Source of the DNA: Liolophura sinensis
Lineage: Eukaryota > Mollusca > Polyplacophora > Chitonida > Chitonidae
Direction of reading: 5' to 3'
Assembly: GCF_032854445.1 (NCBI RefSeq)
Contig: NC_088295.1
Span: forward strand, 22,865,385 to 22,929,384
Length of the DNA stretch: 64,000 nt
Shown here: positions 1 to 12,383 of the stretch, piece after piece
Layout of the letters: each line of letters starts with the position of its first letter
Numbering within the stretch: the stretch's first letter is position 1
The notes under the pieces: model-generated
Told to the model about the DNA's origin: nothing
The model's input: only the letters and a program-made list of their open reading frames with translations
Database searches by the model: none
Made by a program: the position numbers and the translations under genes

Positions 1-44
1 ATCGGATGGAAACATCAGCTTGAACCCTGGCATCGTTACTTTAA

Positions 45-545
45 CAGCTATGTTTTATTTATTTATTTATTTATTTATTTATTGCTTAACACGATAGTCA
101 TGAATTTTTCACTTATACGATGGCGGTTCATTTTTTGGGTTGAACAAACCCCATATCTTTAGCAAGTTACTGACGAAATTACACATTATTTTGGTTGACG
201 ACAAGTGATTTTAAAGAAACATTGACTACGAAAAGTTCCAGGCGATTGTCATTCATCGCTTATTGTCATCAAGTCACCACCACCTAGAATAAAGGAATCT
301 ACAATTTCGGCGTCTAGGATCGATTGAATTTATTTCTTTATTTGCGCTGCAGTGAAAAATATACGACGATGGTGAGTGTTATGGTGAAAGAAAACCGGAC
401 AGAGCTTGGCAGAAACCCCCGACAATCCACAGGCTGTTGACAAACCTTCCTACGTTCGTACGAGGAGGCAACACTGAGCTGGCTTTGAATTCACAGCGAA
501 TACAGTGGTGTGAGCCTCTTATCATTGTTCTGCGCTTGCAAGCTA
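45..545 (-). repeat. Old tRNA-type SINE copy, interrupted
   Basis: An ATTT-repeat tail and the tail-end motif of the tRNA-headed SINE (45-131) are followed by about 220 bp of unrelated sequence. The SINE body then resumes near 360-540, with its ATGGTGAGTGTTATGGTG-like and GAGGAGGCAACACTGAGCTG-like segments in minus-strand order. It could be one interrupted copy or two adjacent fragments. Its tRNA-head end abuts the 48-bp tandem array. Confidence 0.5.
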
Positions 546-564
546 TTCACTAGGCCACGGACCG

Positions 565-2428
565 ACCAGGTATAACCACTAGACCATGGCCCACTCCCTC
601 ATCAAGATGTCGACCAGTTATAACCACTAGACCACGGCCGGCTCACCCATCAAGATGTCGACCAATTATAACCACTAGACCATGGACCGCTCAGTCACCA
701 AGATGTCGACCAGGTATAACCACTACACCATGGCCCGCTCACCCATCAAGATGTCGACCAATTAAAACCACTACACCATGGCCCGCTCACCCATCAAGAT
801 GTCGACCAGTTATAACCACTAGACCATGGACCGCTCACTCATCAAGATGTCGACCAGTTAAAACCACTAGACCATGGCCCGCTCACTCATCAAAATGTCG
901 ACCAGTTATAACCACTAAACCATGGACCGCTCAGTCATCAAGATGTCGACCAGGTATAACCACTACACCATGGCCCGCTCACCCATCAAGATGTCGACCA
1001 ATTATAACCACTAGACCATGGCCCGCTCACTCATCAAGATGTCGACCAGTTAAAACCACTAGACAATGGACCGCTCACTCATCAAGATGTCGACCAGTTA
1101 TAACCACTAGACCACGGCCGGCTCACCCATCAAGATGTCGACAAGTTATAACCACTAGACCATGGCCCGCTCACCCATCAAGATGTCGACCAATTATAAC
1201 CACTAGACCATGGCCCGCTCACCCATCAAGATGTCGACCAGTTATAGCCACTAGACCACGGCCGGTCACCCATCAAGATGTCGACCAGTTATAACCACTA
1301 GACCATGGACCGCTCACTCATCAAGATGTCGACCAGTTATAACCACTAAACCATGGACCGCTCACTCATCAAGATGTCGACCAGTTATAACCACTAAACC
1401 ATGGACCGCTCACTCACCAAGATGTCGACCAGTTATAACCACTAGACCATGGCCCCCTCACCCATCAAGATGTCGACCAACTATAACCATTAGACCATGG
1501 CCTACTCCCTCATCAAGATGTCGACCAGTTATAACCACTAGACCATGGCCAGCTCACCCATCAAGATGTCGTCCAGTTATAACCACTACACCATGGCCCG
1601 CTCACTCATCAAGATGTCGACCAGTTATAACCACTAGACCATGGACCGCTCAGTCACCAAGATGTCGACCAGGTATAACCACTAGACCATGGCCCGCAAG
1701 ATGTCGATCAGTTATAACCACTGGACCATGGCCCGCTCACGCATCAAGATGTCGACCAGTTATAACCACTAGACCACGGCCGGCTCACCCATCAAGATGT
1801 GGACCAATTATAACCACTAGACCCTGGATCGCTCAGTCACCAAGATGTCGACCAGTTATAACCACTACACCATGGACCGCTCACTAATCAAGGTGTCGTC
1901 CTGATTTAACCACTAGACCATGGCCCGCTCACTCATCAAGATATCGACTAATTATAACCACTAGACCATGGCCTGCTCACCCATCAAGATGTCGACCAGG
2001 TATAACCACTAGACCATGGACCGCTCAGTCACCAAGATGTTGACAAGTTATAACCACTAGACCATGGCCCCCTCACTCACCAAGATGTCGACCAGATTTA
2101 ACCACTAGACCATGGCCCGCTCACTCATCAAAATGTCGACCAATTATAACCACTAGACCGCTCAGTTGTCAAGATGTCGACCAATTATAACCACTAAACC
2201 ATGGACCGCTCAGTCACCAAGATGTCGACCAATTATAACCACTAGACCATGGCCCGCTCACTCATCAAGATGTCGACTAGTTATAACCACTACACCATGG
2301 ACTGCTCCCTCATCAGGATGTCGACCAATTATAACCACTGGACCATGGACCGCTCACCCATCAAGATGTCGACCAATTATAACCACTAGACCATGGCCCG
2401 CTCACTCATCAAGATGTCGACCAGTTAT
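565..2428. repeat. 48-bp minisatellite, about 39 copies
   Basis: Head-to-tail units of 48 bp; a typical unit begins ATCAAGATGTCGACCAGTTA and continues TAACCACTAGACCATGGCCC then GCTCACTC. Units differ at a few positions, such as GTTATAACC versus GTTAAAACC and ATGGCCCG versus ATGGACCG. Because 48 is a multiple of 3, stretches stay open as a 16-residue peptide repeat; that is a by-product, not a gene. The minus strand of each unit has an A-box-like TGGTNTAGTGG. Confidence 0.97.
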
Positions 2429-3460
2429 CGGAATGTAGACTGCATCTCGTGATGTTGATATATGTTCATCAAATGCCGATCTGTTGTCCGGATGTGGAAT
2501 CTGAGTGTAATCTCAATGTACATTAAAATGTCGACCGTGGAGTTCCGTTCTGATTTTGATGTGTGTTCATCAAAATATCAAGCAGTTATCCATGGAGTTT
2601 CGCTGTGATCTCGATGTGTGTTCATCAAAATGTCGAGCTGTTTTCCGGATGTTGAATCAGTGTCACTGTGATGTCATTCGATGTAAGATCATTCATGTTT
2701 TGTTCTGCCGGCAGTTGAAATATCGAATCCATCCTGCTGTGATCTGGATCAAAATGCCCAACGTTTGTCCGAATGTGAAATCACATTTCGATGTAACACA
2801 CATCAAAATTTGGCACTGTCGTCCGTTGTGATCTCGATGTTATCGCGTCAAAACATTGTTGTCCGAACTGCATCTCCTTGTGAACTTCAGCCAAATGTTG
2901 AGCTGTTATCCGAATGTGGATTTTCGTTGTGATCTTAATGAACGTTTATCAAAATGTCAAGCTGTTGTCCGAATGGTGATTTTCGTTGTGATCTTAATGT
3001 ACGTTTATCAAAATGTCAAGCTGCTGTCCGAATGTGGATTTTCGTTGTGATCCTGATGTACGTTTATCAAAATGTCAAGCTGTTGTCCGAATGTGGATTT
3101 TCGTTGTGATCCTGATGTACGTTTACCTAAATGTCAAGCTGCTGTCCGAATGTGGATTTTCGTTGTGATCTTAATGTACGTTTATCAAAATGTCAAGCTG
3201 CTGTCCGAATGTGGATTTTCGTTGTGATCCTGATGTACGTTTATCAAAATGTCAAGCTGTTGTCCGAATGTGGATTTTCGTTGTGATCCTGATGTACGTT
3301 TATCTAAATGTCAAGCTGCTGTCCGAATGTTGATTTTCGTTGTGATCTTGATGTACGTTTATCAAAATGTCAAGCTGTTGTCCAAATGTTGATTTTCGTT
3401 GTGATCCTGATGTACGTTTATCAAAATGTCAAGGTGCTTTCCAAATGTGGAATGTTTCAT
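2429..3460. repeat. 59-bp minisatellite, degenerate at left and clean from about 2885
   Basis: The period of 59 bp is clear where CGTTTATCAAAATGTCAAGC recurs (for example 3061, 3120, 3179). The left part, 2429-2885, is diverged and shares a core with the adjoining 48-bp array (ATCAARATGTC, then GTTRTC and GAATGT). It looks like a continuation of the same ancestral repeat with a longer unit. Confidence 0.92.
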
Positions 3461-5944
3461 CAATATCAAGATATTAAACCTTTGGTTTAAAAGTATGTTA
3501 ACTTGCCCGGGATTTCGCGAGAGATTAAAATTACACGACTTTCACCTGTAAAAATGACTGGTTTGTGTGTGTGTAGTATGTAACTGCATGCATTTATTTA
3601 TTTATTTGACATGGACATGTGATTGCGTCTCTCTGCAAAGTTTTTCCCTTATATGATGGCGGTCAGGCTTATGGACGGAGGTCCCACCACAGAGCTGCAG
3701 GGGAAACAGTCGGCAGAGTTTCTAATGTAAACCATCAGCGGAACGAAGATAAGCCAGTTTCGAACAAGCGCTTTCATTGGTTAGTGGTCACCTACCTGAC
3801 TTCTGACTGAAACTATTAGCTCCTCGACCGTAAATATATTCTGGACGTATACATATAGCTAGTCCTGTGGATATAATAGGCGATATCAAATGTAAACCCT
3901 AACATTATCTATTTATCTACCACATCACTATAACCCATAAAAATGGCGACCACTAAATGCCCAATACATAGTGCTCCATCAATACATAGAGCTGATCTAA
4001 TTTCCGTAACTTTCCTCATAAATAACATGGGCTTTTGGGGGGTATAGCCTATACACACAAAGGTATTTAGGACAAGGAAGTTTGTGAAAGTGAATAGACT
4101 CTGATATTACATGCATTTAAAAGAAAATAAGCTAAAGGACTCCGCCTATACGTATTACTCAAGAAAAACATTTGATAATCTCCATGTCATGGTCATGTCT
4201 CGGTTAATGTCTGACAATTGGCCGATCACATTGTCCGTATTTTCAAATCTTCAAATGGATAGATGAACTGGGCTGTTTCCTGTTTTGAATAGATTATCAA
4301 CTTACAATACTGCTGTATCAAAACATTTTAGTTTATTTCATTTGTGCTGTGCGTTTGTGTGAGGTTGTAAACATCATCCATATTTTATGCACGCAAATTT
4401 CGTTGGAAAGCTCTGACTATTGTTTTCTCTTCCCTTGAATAAGCAGCCCACTCTGCTCTCAAATTAAACAAAGGACGCATTCCCTTATCAAAGTTAAAAT
4501 CTTGAATCATGATTAGAATGTCATTATACAGACACAATTAAAGGAGTGTGAGCAGATGTCATAATAAGAATACATAAATATTCATGATGTCGCAGTGATG
4601 TATAGCACGAAAGAATAATCGACCCGTGCGCCCACCCGCATGGAGACACAAAAATTCTGACCTGAACAATCATTCAACTTACCTGTTTTAAATTCTCCAA
4701 AGTGTATGCCGACCTTTGATTTTGCCAATTAACATATTTGATTAGATGTTGTTTTTACACTACCCTGATGTGTTCAAAGACCACACATCTTTCAGTGTCA
4801 ACTATTTCAGGAAGTGAAATTTTCAACAATAGGTTAGAAAACATCATTTTATGAGACCGGTTGAGAGAACAAACAGCAGTCAATCCTGAGATCGATGACG
4901 CCATCAGGGTACAAAAACAACAAATACAAAGTGGCCAATAAGCCTTAATATGATCAGTGTGGATATATATAAGTATATGAATATTCATACATACTGATGA
5001 ACACTCGCTGGTATTGTTGCAAAGGCATTTGAATACCTGGATGAACACAACACAAGTGGTTAATCACCATTCAACACTTGTTAACTATATGTGCTAGAAT
5101 GACAATTAAATAAATCTCATCGCTCTTTGCTATACTTTCGAGTTCACAGGAAAATACTCAAAATCCATAACCAAATAAGCAGCAAAAAAACGAGGATTGA
5201 CTGAACGACATATATATGGATATGTTGTTTTGGTAACGTGGCTTTGAGATGATCTCGATAACAGATGGTGGAATTATCTAGGGCGTGCATTGGCGGATGG
5301 GGATCTGAGATGATTTGTCTATATGATAAAGTGTATTAGCAGACATGTCTCTGATGCTGGGGTGTGTAAACATGAGTTGGGGCTACCCCAGGCTACCCCA
5401 CACATCGGGGCCAGGTCCTTATAAACAACCTAACTGGTGTTGTGTATATGGACTAGTGTTGTTTTACAGGCGATCCCACCTATAGCATTGTGTTTGGGAA
5501 AATTGATCAATCATTAAGAACACGTTCAATCATCAAAAACACGTTCACACCTACAGTGGATGACAAACGACCGCCTCCCTAACCCAGTTCACACACTGCC
5601 GGGGTAACCACCATCCTCACATCATATCATATAGCAGTTCACCGAATCGGCTGTGATTATGTAAGACTCGCATGTAACAAGCTGTGTAACAAACTCGTAT
5701 TTTTCCTCCCCAAAGCACGCTGTTCGGACGGTCATCTCGATCTCATGTGTTCAGTTTAGTACCTATGTACTTTGCGCCCGTGTTTTCTTCGGCACACCAT
5801 AGTATGAGTCTTGAACTAACTGCTGGAGAACAGAAAACATGCCGTTTTTATTTCGATGCGTAAACTGAAAGCGTAAATTCTCTGTGTGACAGTTAAGCAT
5901 TTTGAGGAACCAAACTGGAAACAAATTCACATTAGACGTGAATT
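3461..5944. other. Intergenic, no gene seen
   Basis: Only a short ATTT run with a badly decayed SINE-like stretch near 3590-3725. I see no convincing exon, RNA gene or array in the rest. Confidence 0.5.
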
Positions 5945-5956
5945 ACCGATATTGAT

Positions 5957-6225
5957 TTATTTTTTTTATTTCATTGGTGTTTTACGCCGTACTCAAGAAT
6001 ATTTCACTTATATAACGGCGGCCAGCATTATGGTGGGTGGAAACCGGGCAGAGCCCGGGGGAAACACACGACCATCCGCAGAACCTTCCCACGTACGTCT
6101 GGAGAGGAAGCCAGCATAAGCTGAACTTGAACTCACAGCGACCGCATTGGTCAGAGGCTCCTGGGTTATTACGCTGCGCTAGCGCGCTAACCAACTGTGC
6201 CACGGAGCCCCCCCCCCCCCGCCCC
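5957..6225 (-). repeat. Complete tRNA-derived SINE with target-site duplication
   Basis: Read on the minus strand, the element starts after a G-run with a tRNA-like head: A-box-like TGGCACAGTTGGTTAGCGC and a B-box-like region GCTGTGAGTTCAAGTTC. A conserved body follows, then the tail TATTCTTGAGTACGGCGTAA and AAACACC with an A/T-rich end. The 12-bp direct repeat ACCGATATTGAT flanks it at 5945-5956 and 6226-6237. The layout suits the Meta-domain SINEs described from bivalves, though I could not compare it to a library. Confidence 0.88.
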
Positions 6226-6237
6226 ACCGATATTGAT

Positions 6238-9200
6238 ATATGATTTATCAATATCGATATATAGTCATATTTATCGAAATCAATAAAGGAATTTGATAAG
6301 CATCATTTCCATTGAAACTAAACTGGAAACACTCTTTATCGATACTAATGCAAAGTGCGATTTAATTTTAATAGATATAAATGGTATGGTGCCCGAGAAG
6401 ATGTTTTTTCTATATATGAGACCGTCAGAGGTCAGTTGTATATGACGATTATAGCATAGTCAATTAGCATAGATCGTGTTCAAATTGTTACACGAACTAC
6501 ATCGAATAACTGTATAAAGATTGAAGTTCCTTGTCTTTCATGTTTTCGTGACGTTTGATACCTAATTAATTACACTTTTACGCTTATCAAAACAGGCATC
6601 TCTGCTCATTATTGTGAGGTTTCTGCTATACACAAGAAGGTGTATCCGGTATATCCACATGGCTTCGCCACTTCGTAGTGCCGAGCAAACGTGAGACTAA
6701 AGTTTTGCTAGTGATTGCCCTCGTGTTTTCCTCACGAACCCAAATAGGGTGTTTCTTGTAGACTGTATGGACTTCCGCCATATTCGACCAGCGTTCAATA
6801 CAGTCGAATTTATATATCAACAGACAGCGTGGCGATGCTGCCATTCATTATTTTAAGACGGTTCGTTTATACATGCATTAAAACTGGTCTATAGTTCTAT
6901 GTTTTAGATTAATTAAATATATTTTGTTTTGTTTTTTCCTTCTTTCTTTTTTGTATTTTAATTAACATTGTTGTTTTTAAAACGTTTGTCTCTTCGTCAG
7001 TTTAATCATTCATTCAAATCATTCTTCATGACGAATATCAGCTCTTACATGTGTGTGAGAGCCTTTGGTTTTCAGTCCGTGTGAGGCAAGATTTTTTCAC
7101 AGGAAACACAGCATGCTGACTGTATGCTGAACAATTCCGCGTAAAAAGCAGACGACACTCTATACACAATGTTTATCTTACGCCCACTGATATCTATCAA
7201 ACATAATAAGCCATTTATGTGACATGGGTCATGTTTATGGGTGCAGGAAAAAAGGCAGGACCCAAAGGAAACAGGCCTAACAGACTTACTGACTGAAAGC
7301 CACATCCGAACCTGCTATATCATTCGTCAACAGATAGTAAACATTGGACAAAACCCTTAAGACGGCGTGTCTGAACATTGACGTTTAAGTTGAAATCTAG
7401 ATTATGTTGGAATATTTTAATTTATGTGATGTTTCAATATAACAATCTTATCGCTCAATTCTATACCCATCCAATCTGTCGAGACATTCTAATGTAACAA
7501 TTCTAACATTGCCTTTGTTTCCCCTTGACCAGCTCTCACACGTTTGCATAGCCAGAACACAAGAGGCTCATGTTACGTCATTAGCATTTTCCCTTAATCT
7601 CTAAATGGCGGTCAAAAGTGACAAGCTTTAACCAGTGGTTGTTTTTGGCTAATGTGGTACTGAAAGGTAAGTACTTGATGGCTGGACGACATGGTACCGA
7701 AATAACATGATGAGGCGGCTATTATTTATAGCTGCCTGTTCTGTCCTCGAAATGGCCAACACTTAAGTCTTGGGTAACTCAGACGACTTCAAAAAGACCT
7801 TGACGTCACAATGAGAATAATTTAGATTTACATTCCAGAGGGTAGCAAACCATGGGTCTTGGGGAAATTTAACCCCTTCTGACGCAAATGACATGTGAGA
7901 GAGAAAAATACGAAAACCCACAAACCTTAATTTAACAAATAATTGACCACTTTAATTGTCATTTTAAGTATGACAATATTGAATTGTGGTTTTCTTGATG
8001 ATTAGGTAGTAGGCAATTTGCAAGGTTAAACAAAAAAGTAGTCAGTAATTGTTGTATACGTCTGTCTAATGTGTCGTTTGGCTCACGGCAGGGCTGATGT
8101 ATAGTGGCCTGTTTGTCAGATACCAGAAACCTGCCTTCATAAAGTTTCATCAAATCATAATGATTGTGCTTATGCTCAAACTGGAAGTATTTCGTCCAAT
8201 TTAAAAGGGATTCATTTCGCTCCATTCGCGATCAGATATGGGCTGTAAATCAATGATAAAACACAAATACGCTCGGGAGTTGGGGAACAGGTTTTCATAC
8301 GAAGCTTATTTATTCTTCAGAAGAAGTCCGTGGGTGAAATTATGAATTGTATCTATCGATCTATGGCTATAAACTGTGGCGATGAAACCTAGATTTAGAG
8401 GAAATTTCCTTCGGACACCTCAAATCGATGGGGACATTAATTGCAGATTAATTAGTCTATATGCGAAAGCAAACTGCTTGGAATAATTTAAAGCTTGTTT
8501 GCTGCACAGTGTTCGCGTGCATGACGTCACACACGAAGCAGTAAGGGCTATAGGTCGTAACGCTAACTTGCGCAACTATTCTCGGGTCATGAGCACGTCT
8601 GGGATTTCAATAAAAATGGCCGAGAATTTCCGCCAGAAATTTAATTTCTCTATCGTGCGTATAAGTTTAGCACAAAGTGACTGGATAGTTATCCAACTCT
8701 TTGTCCCAGTTGGACCAGGAAACAATTGTACTGTTCTATAAATACAGTTATGACAACATAATTAGACTTAGAAATGTCAGATTTAAGCGACACACTCTCG
8801 GGAACCTTCCGCTTTGCAGAGACTCGTTGAATGAGACTTTAGGTATAAAGAGAGCCGGCTTTTCTGTCGACAGGCCAGCAGCAGATTGCTCAATTGGTCG
8901 GAAAGCCTGGGGACTCTGGGAAAAAGTTCCACGTCTGCTGCCGCAAATGCAGCCTCATTGCCTCCACGAACCTAAATCAGCAATATGGACTTTCGGTGCA
9001 TGAATGCTGCGGGTTTTTTCCCAGCCCTTACAATTGCCTAACTGTTGTTTGAAGTTAACTTTTCCAATCAATCAACATGCAGGGATTTGAATTACACAAC
9101 AATCTGTGTCTGAATGAATCTATTCTCAATTACTCAACCTTCAAGTCTCCATAAGACTGATGCTGTAAGTAACTCAGCCTGACAAGCTGATGCGGCGTGG

Positions 9201-9599
9201 GCGGCATGTCTCCTACCATTATAGCGAAGATAACTACTTGGCCTGTATAGTACTCGCTACCCTGCGTAAGTAGAAGACTGTAGGGTGAAAGAAAAACAGT
9301 TGGTTATTGATTTCGATTCTCGTAGAAATTATAGCAAAGTTGGCCCTCTTCGCTTTTTAACGGTTTGCCGTTGTATTGTTCTGTACTGCATTAAGACACA
9401 ATAAAGAGCACATGAGAAGTTAACCATGCACCGAATGGAGCGATTTCTTCGAGCGACTCTTTTCTTCAAATCAGACGACATGCTTGGGTGTTTTTAAAGA
9501 AAAAAATCCTTAGCCCTAATTGTCTGGCTGAATATCAGTATTTTATATTTACCGAAAATCCACAAAGGCACATCGCCGCGCATATTATTACACGGAGAA
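6238..9599. other. Intergenic, no gene seen
   Basis: AT-rich unique-looking sequence. The open frames here are short (the longest 100 codons, 8701-9003), show no domain I recognise and are not flanked by convincing splice sites. Confidence 0.5.
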
Positions 9600-9945
9600 C
9601 TACGTCTATCTACTACGACCGTTGGTCTAGAATGGTTAGAAGTTGGGAGACCTGGGATGAAATCCGAGTCGGGTCAGAGGTGTTAGAGAGAGAGAAGGGT
9701 TAGATCAAGGATCCACGACTGGTAGGCCCGGTGTCTCATAGTGTGACTGGGTGGGGTGTCGTGTCTGGTGTCTTCGGCATGAAGCTTTAGTGGCGGCAGC
9801 ACTTCGGCGACATGGGCTCGCCCTGTCACAAGAAGACACAGTATACATGTATATGCACACACCTAATGGCTTCTCGCCGTTATATGACTGAAAAATTGTT
9901 CAGTTCGACGTAAAATCCAAGTCATACATACATACATCTTCATCG
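9600..9945 (+). repeat. SINE of the GTTAAACCCCAA-tail family, diverged
   Basis: A head with tRNA-like words (GGTCTAGAATGGTTAGAAG, then CCTGGGATGAAATCCGAGTC) is followed by a body containing GGGCTCGCCCTGTCACAAG. The 3' end is CTTCTCGCCGTTATATGACT then GAAAAATTGTTCAGTTCGAC, and a CATA-repeat tail follows. The same 3' end recurs at 12120-12200, 12300-12370, 32750-32815 and 35600-35700. Confidence 0.7.
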
Positions 9946-11676
9946 ACTAAAACCACAGAAAATCAGTTTTCATACGTATTTTTTTATTTTATATAAATGT
10001 ATCGTCAGTGTATAATATATACAATGTATATAAATGGGGTTTTTTTTCGAATTCAAGGTGTAAAATGGTCACTGATAAGCCCACCCACACGCAATGTTTC
10101 ATATGATTAATTTTGGCATTTAAAAGATTCCTAAGTCGTACCAAGTTATAATACCGCTTCTTATGATGGAATGATCTTGTGGTCTTATATCAGTCGGTCA
10201 TCCAGCCTTCACAACACCTATCAAACACTTTAATTTCTTTTATTAAACACATATCTTTCTACTGACTGTAGGAAATTTTAAGAAATCTCACATATACTTC
10301 GACGTCGTTGATATGATACAAAGCTATCAGAGTTGTCGCCCTTACAGCAATCAATTTGCGACGTATATAGGACCTATATATTCTAACTATTTACATCACT
10401 CATCTAAAAAAGTCAGGGAGGAAAAAGTAAAATTCTGAGAAATACTCATCCTTGTCGCCACTGAGACGGCCCAAATTAATAACCCGTTGTCGACTTCACA
10501 CATGGATAAAGGCATGTTCTTTTATGGAAAATCCTGTAAACCAAACAAGAACTGGACTTCCTGTATTAAGATCATACATAATGACTTACATGTAACAATC
10601 AGGCCAAAATAATATGTACATGTAGTCTCTATGCTTGTCCAAATAAACCTTTGATGGATAAGTCATCCAGTAAGTGAAGTGTTAATTAAGCTGTTTTAAT
10701 CGCAGGGATACGAATGTATGATGTAAATGAATGGCATTTGTCCCATTTGCTTTAATTATACATCAGACGCACCTTTCACTGATCCGATAATACGAAAGGA
10801 ATGCCACTTGTAACCGGCTATTTCCCATCTATGGAACTGTTGTGCCTTTAACAGAACCGCAATGAATTGGTATCTTGTCTCACATTTAAAGAGACGGTCA
10901 TCAAGGCACAAATACTAACAGTGTTATTGGTACCAGAATATTCATGCCTATACCATATCGGTCAGTTTTGGGCAAGGAAAGGTACCAGCTCATGAAATCT
11001 TCGTTCAAGACGCGTACATTCTATAGAAACAAAACTCTGTCCTGATAATCCGTAATAATAACCGTTCATAAACTCTAAGAAATGCATGGTGTGCACATGA
11101 AAAGGCCGAAGCAAACATGGTGCTTCAAATTGCAATGAACAATGATGAAAACTATCCGGCAATGGGTTGTCTGCATGCAGTCATGGCTAGGATCAGAGTT
11201 AAGTAAACCATATATTTCCCATAAACACTATAAATTTAACTAAATGCGGCAAAGGTAATGGCCAGGCATTTGGTAAATTAACTTCAACCTGTAAGATTCG
11301 AAGCTAGCAACTGCCGTTCCGTAGGCGTGGCTAAAACTTGGCCACGGACAACTGTATCAATTTCTCTACTTTACAGTCCATATCAGCCCGACATTGTCAT
11401 CGGTAAAGAAGCTCTGCTTCTTACTCGCAACACTTCGTGTTGCTCGATTTCAGGGTCACGTCACTCCGCAACTATGGTATGGGTGGGCCAAAATGAAAAT
11501 GCTCACCTAAACTAGATAAGCATGCCTCCATGTACCTGTATCCAGAATGCTTTGTTTGACACATGTGTGTTTGACACCTCTCTACTGTAAAACTCTCCCT
11601 TTGTTGTTCTTATATCGGAAACATACTTGCCTTCCAATTTTCGGTAAAATTATAACCTTCAGCCACATATGATTCT
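9946..11676. other. Intergenic, no gene seen
   Basis: AT-rich sequence. No exon, RNA or tandem structure could be supported. Confidence 0.5.
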
Positions 11677-11690
11677 TTCAAAACAGCTAT

Positions 11691-12369
11691 AGAGCTTCCG
11701 CTTCGGGAGCGGTAAATCCAGGGTAAATCCTCGGTCGAGCCACACATAAGACTTTAAAAGAGGAAGTTGTAACTTCCTCGCTTGGCGTTCAGCATGAAGG
11801 GAATAGTGTAACGACTGGTTGACCCATATCAGTTCATGGCTCGGGCAGGCGGCTTACTTCCTTCCGGTCCGCTTCGGGAGCGGTAGATCCACGGTCAAAC
11901 CTGGGTCGAGTCACACCAAAGACTTTAAAAGAGGAAGTTGCAGCTTCCTCGCTTGGTGTTCAGCATGAAGGGGATGGTGCAACAACTGGTTGACCCGTAT
12001 CAATATAATGGCTCGGGCGGGGCTGCTAACTTACCTTCGGTAAGTCGACTCAGTGGAGTAGCACCAGATAAAACAGAGGTGGAAATCCGTTCAGCAACAA
12101 GGAGGCACATTACATACACTCTAAGGACTACTTCGTCGTCATATGATTTAAAAATTGTTAAGTACGACGTTAAACCCCAAGCACTCACTCACTCACTCAC
12201 TTACTTCCCTCCGGTAAGGCGTCTCAGTAAACCATCACTAGATGAAAAAGCGGCGGAAATCCGTCCTGCAACAAATAGGCACATTACATACACTCTAAGG
12301 ATTCCTTCGTCGTCATATGACTGAAAAATTGTTAAGTTCGACTTTAAACTCCAAGCATTCACTCACTCA
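11691..12369 (+). repeat. SINE (outer copy) split by a second SINE
   Basis: The outer element occupies 11691-11868 and 12216-12369. Direct repeats of 14 bp, TTCAAAACAGCTAT (11677-11690) and TTCAGAACAGCTAT (12370-12383), flank the whole and differ at one base. The 5' part has CTTCGGGAGCGGTAAATCC and a TCGGTCGAGCC B-box-like word. The 3' part ends in the CGTCGTCATATGACTGAAAA tail plus a CACT/CATT repeat. Confidence 0.88.
11869..12199 (+). repeat. Inner SINE of the same family nested in the outer copy
   Basis: This complete 331-bp copy starts CCGCTTCGGGAGCGGTAGAT and ends in a (CACT)n run. The outer element is duplicated at the insertion point: CTTACTTCCTTCCGGT (11853-11868) and CTTACTTCCCTCCGGT (12200-12215), a 16-bp target-site duplication with one difference. 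An apparent 128-codon frame here is SINE sequence, not a gene. Confidence 0.88.
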
Positions 12370-12383
12370 TTCAGAACAGCTAT

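Noticed and set aside
2166-2438. Open frame with a 16-residue repeat in the 48-bp array
   Set aside because: The unit length is a multiple of 3, so a frame stays open by itself; the frame begins and ends at array irregularities and no domain is present.
11938-12324. 128-codon frame
   Set aside because: It lies wholly within the nested SINE pair and its peptide repeats where the two copies repeat.
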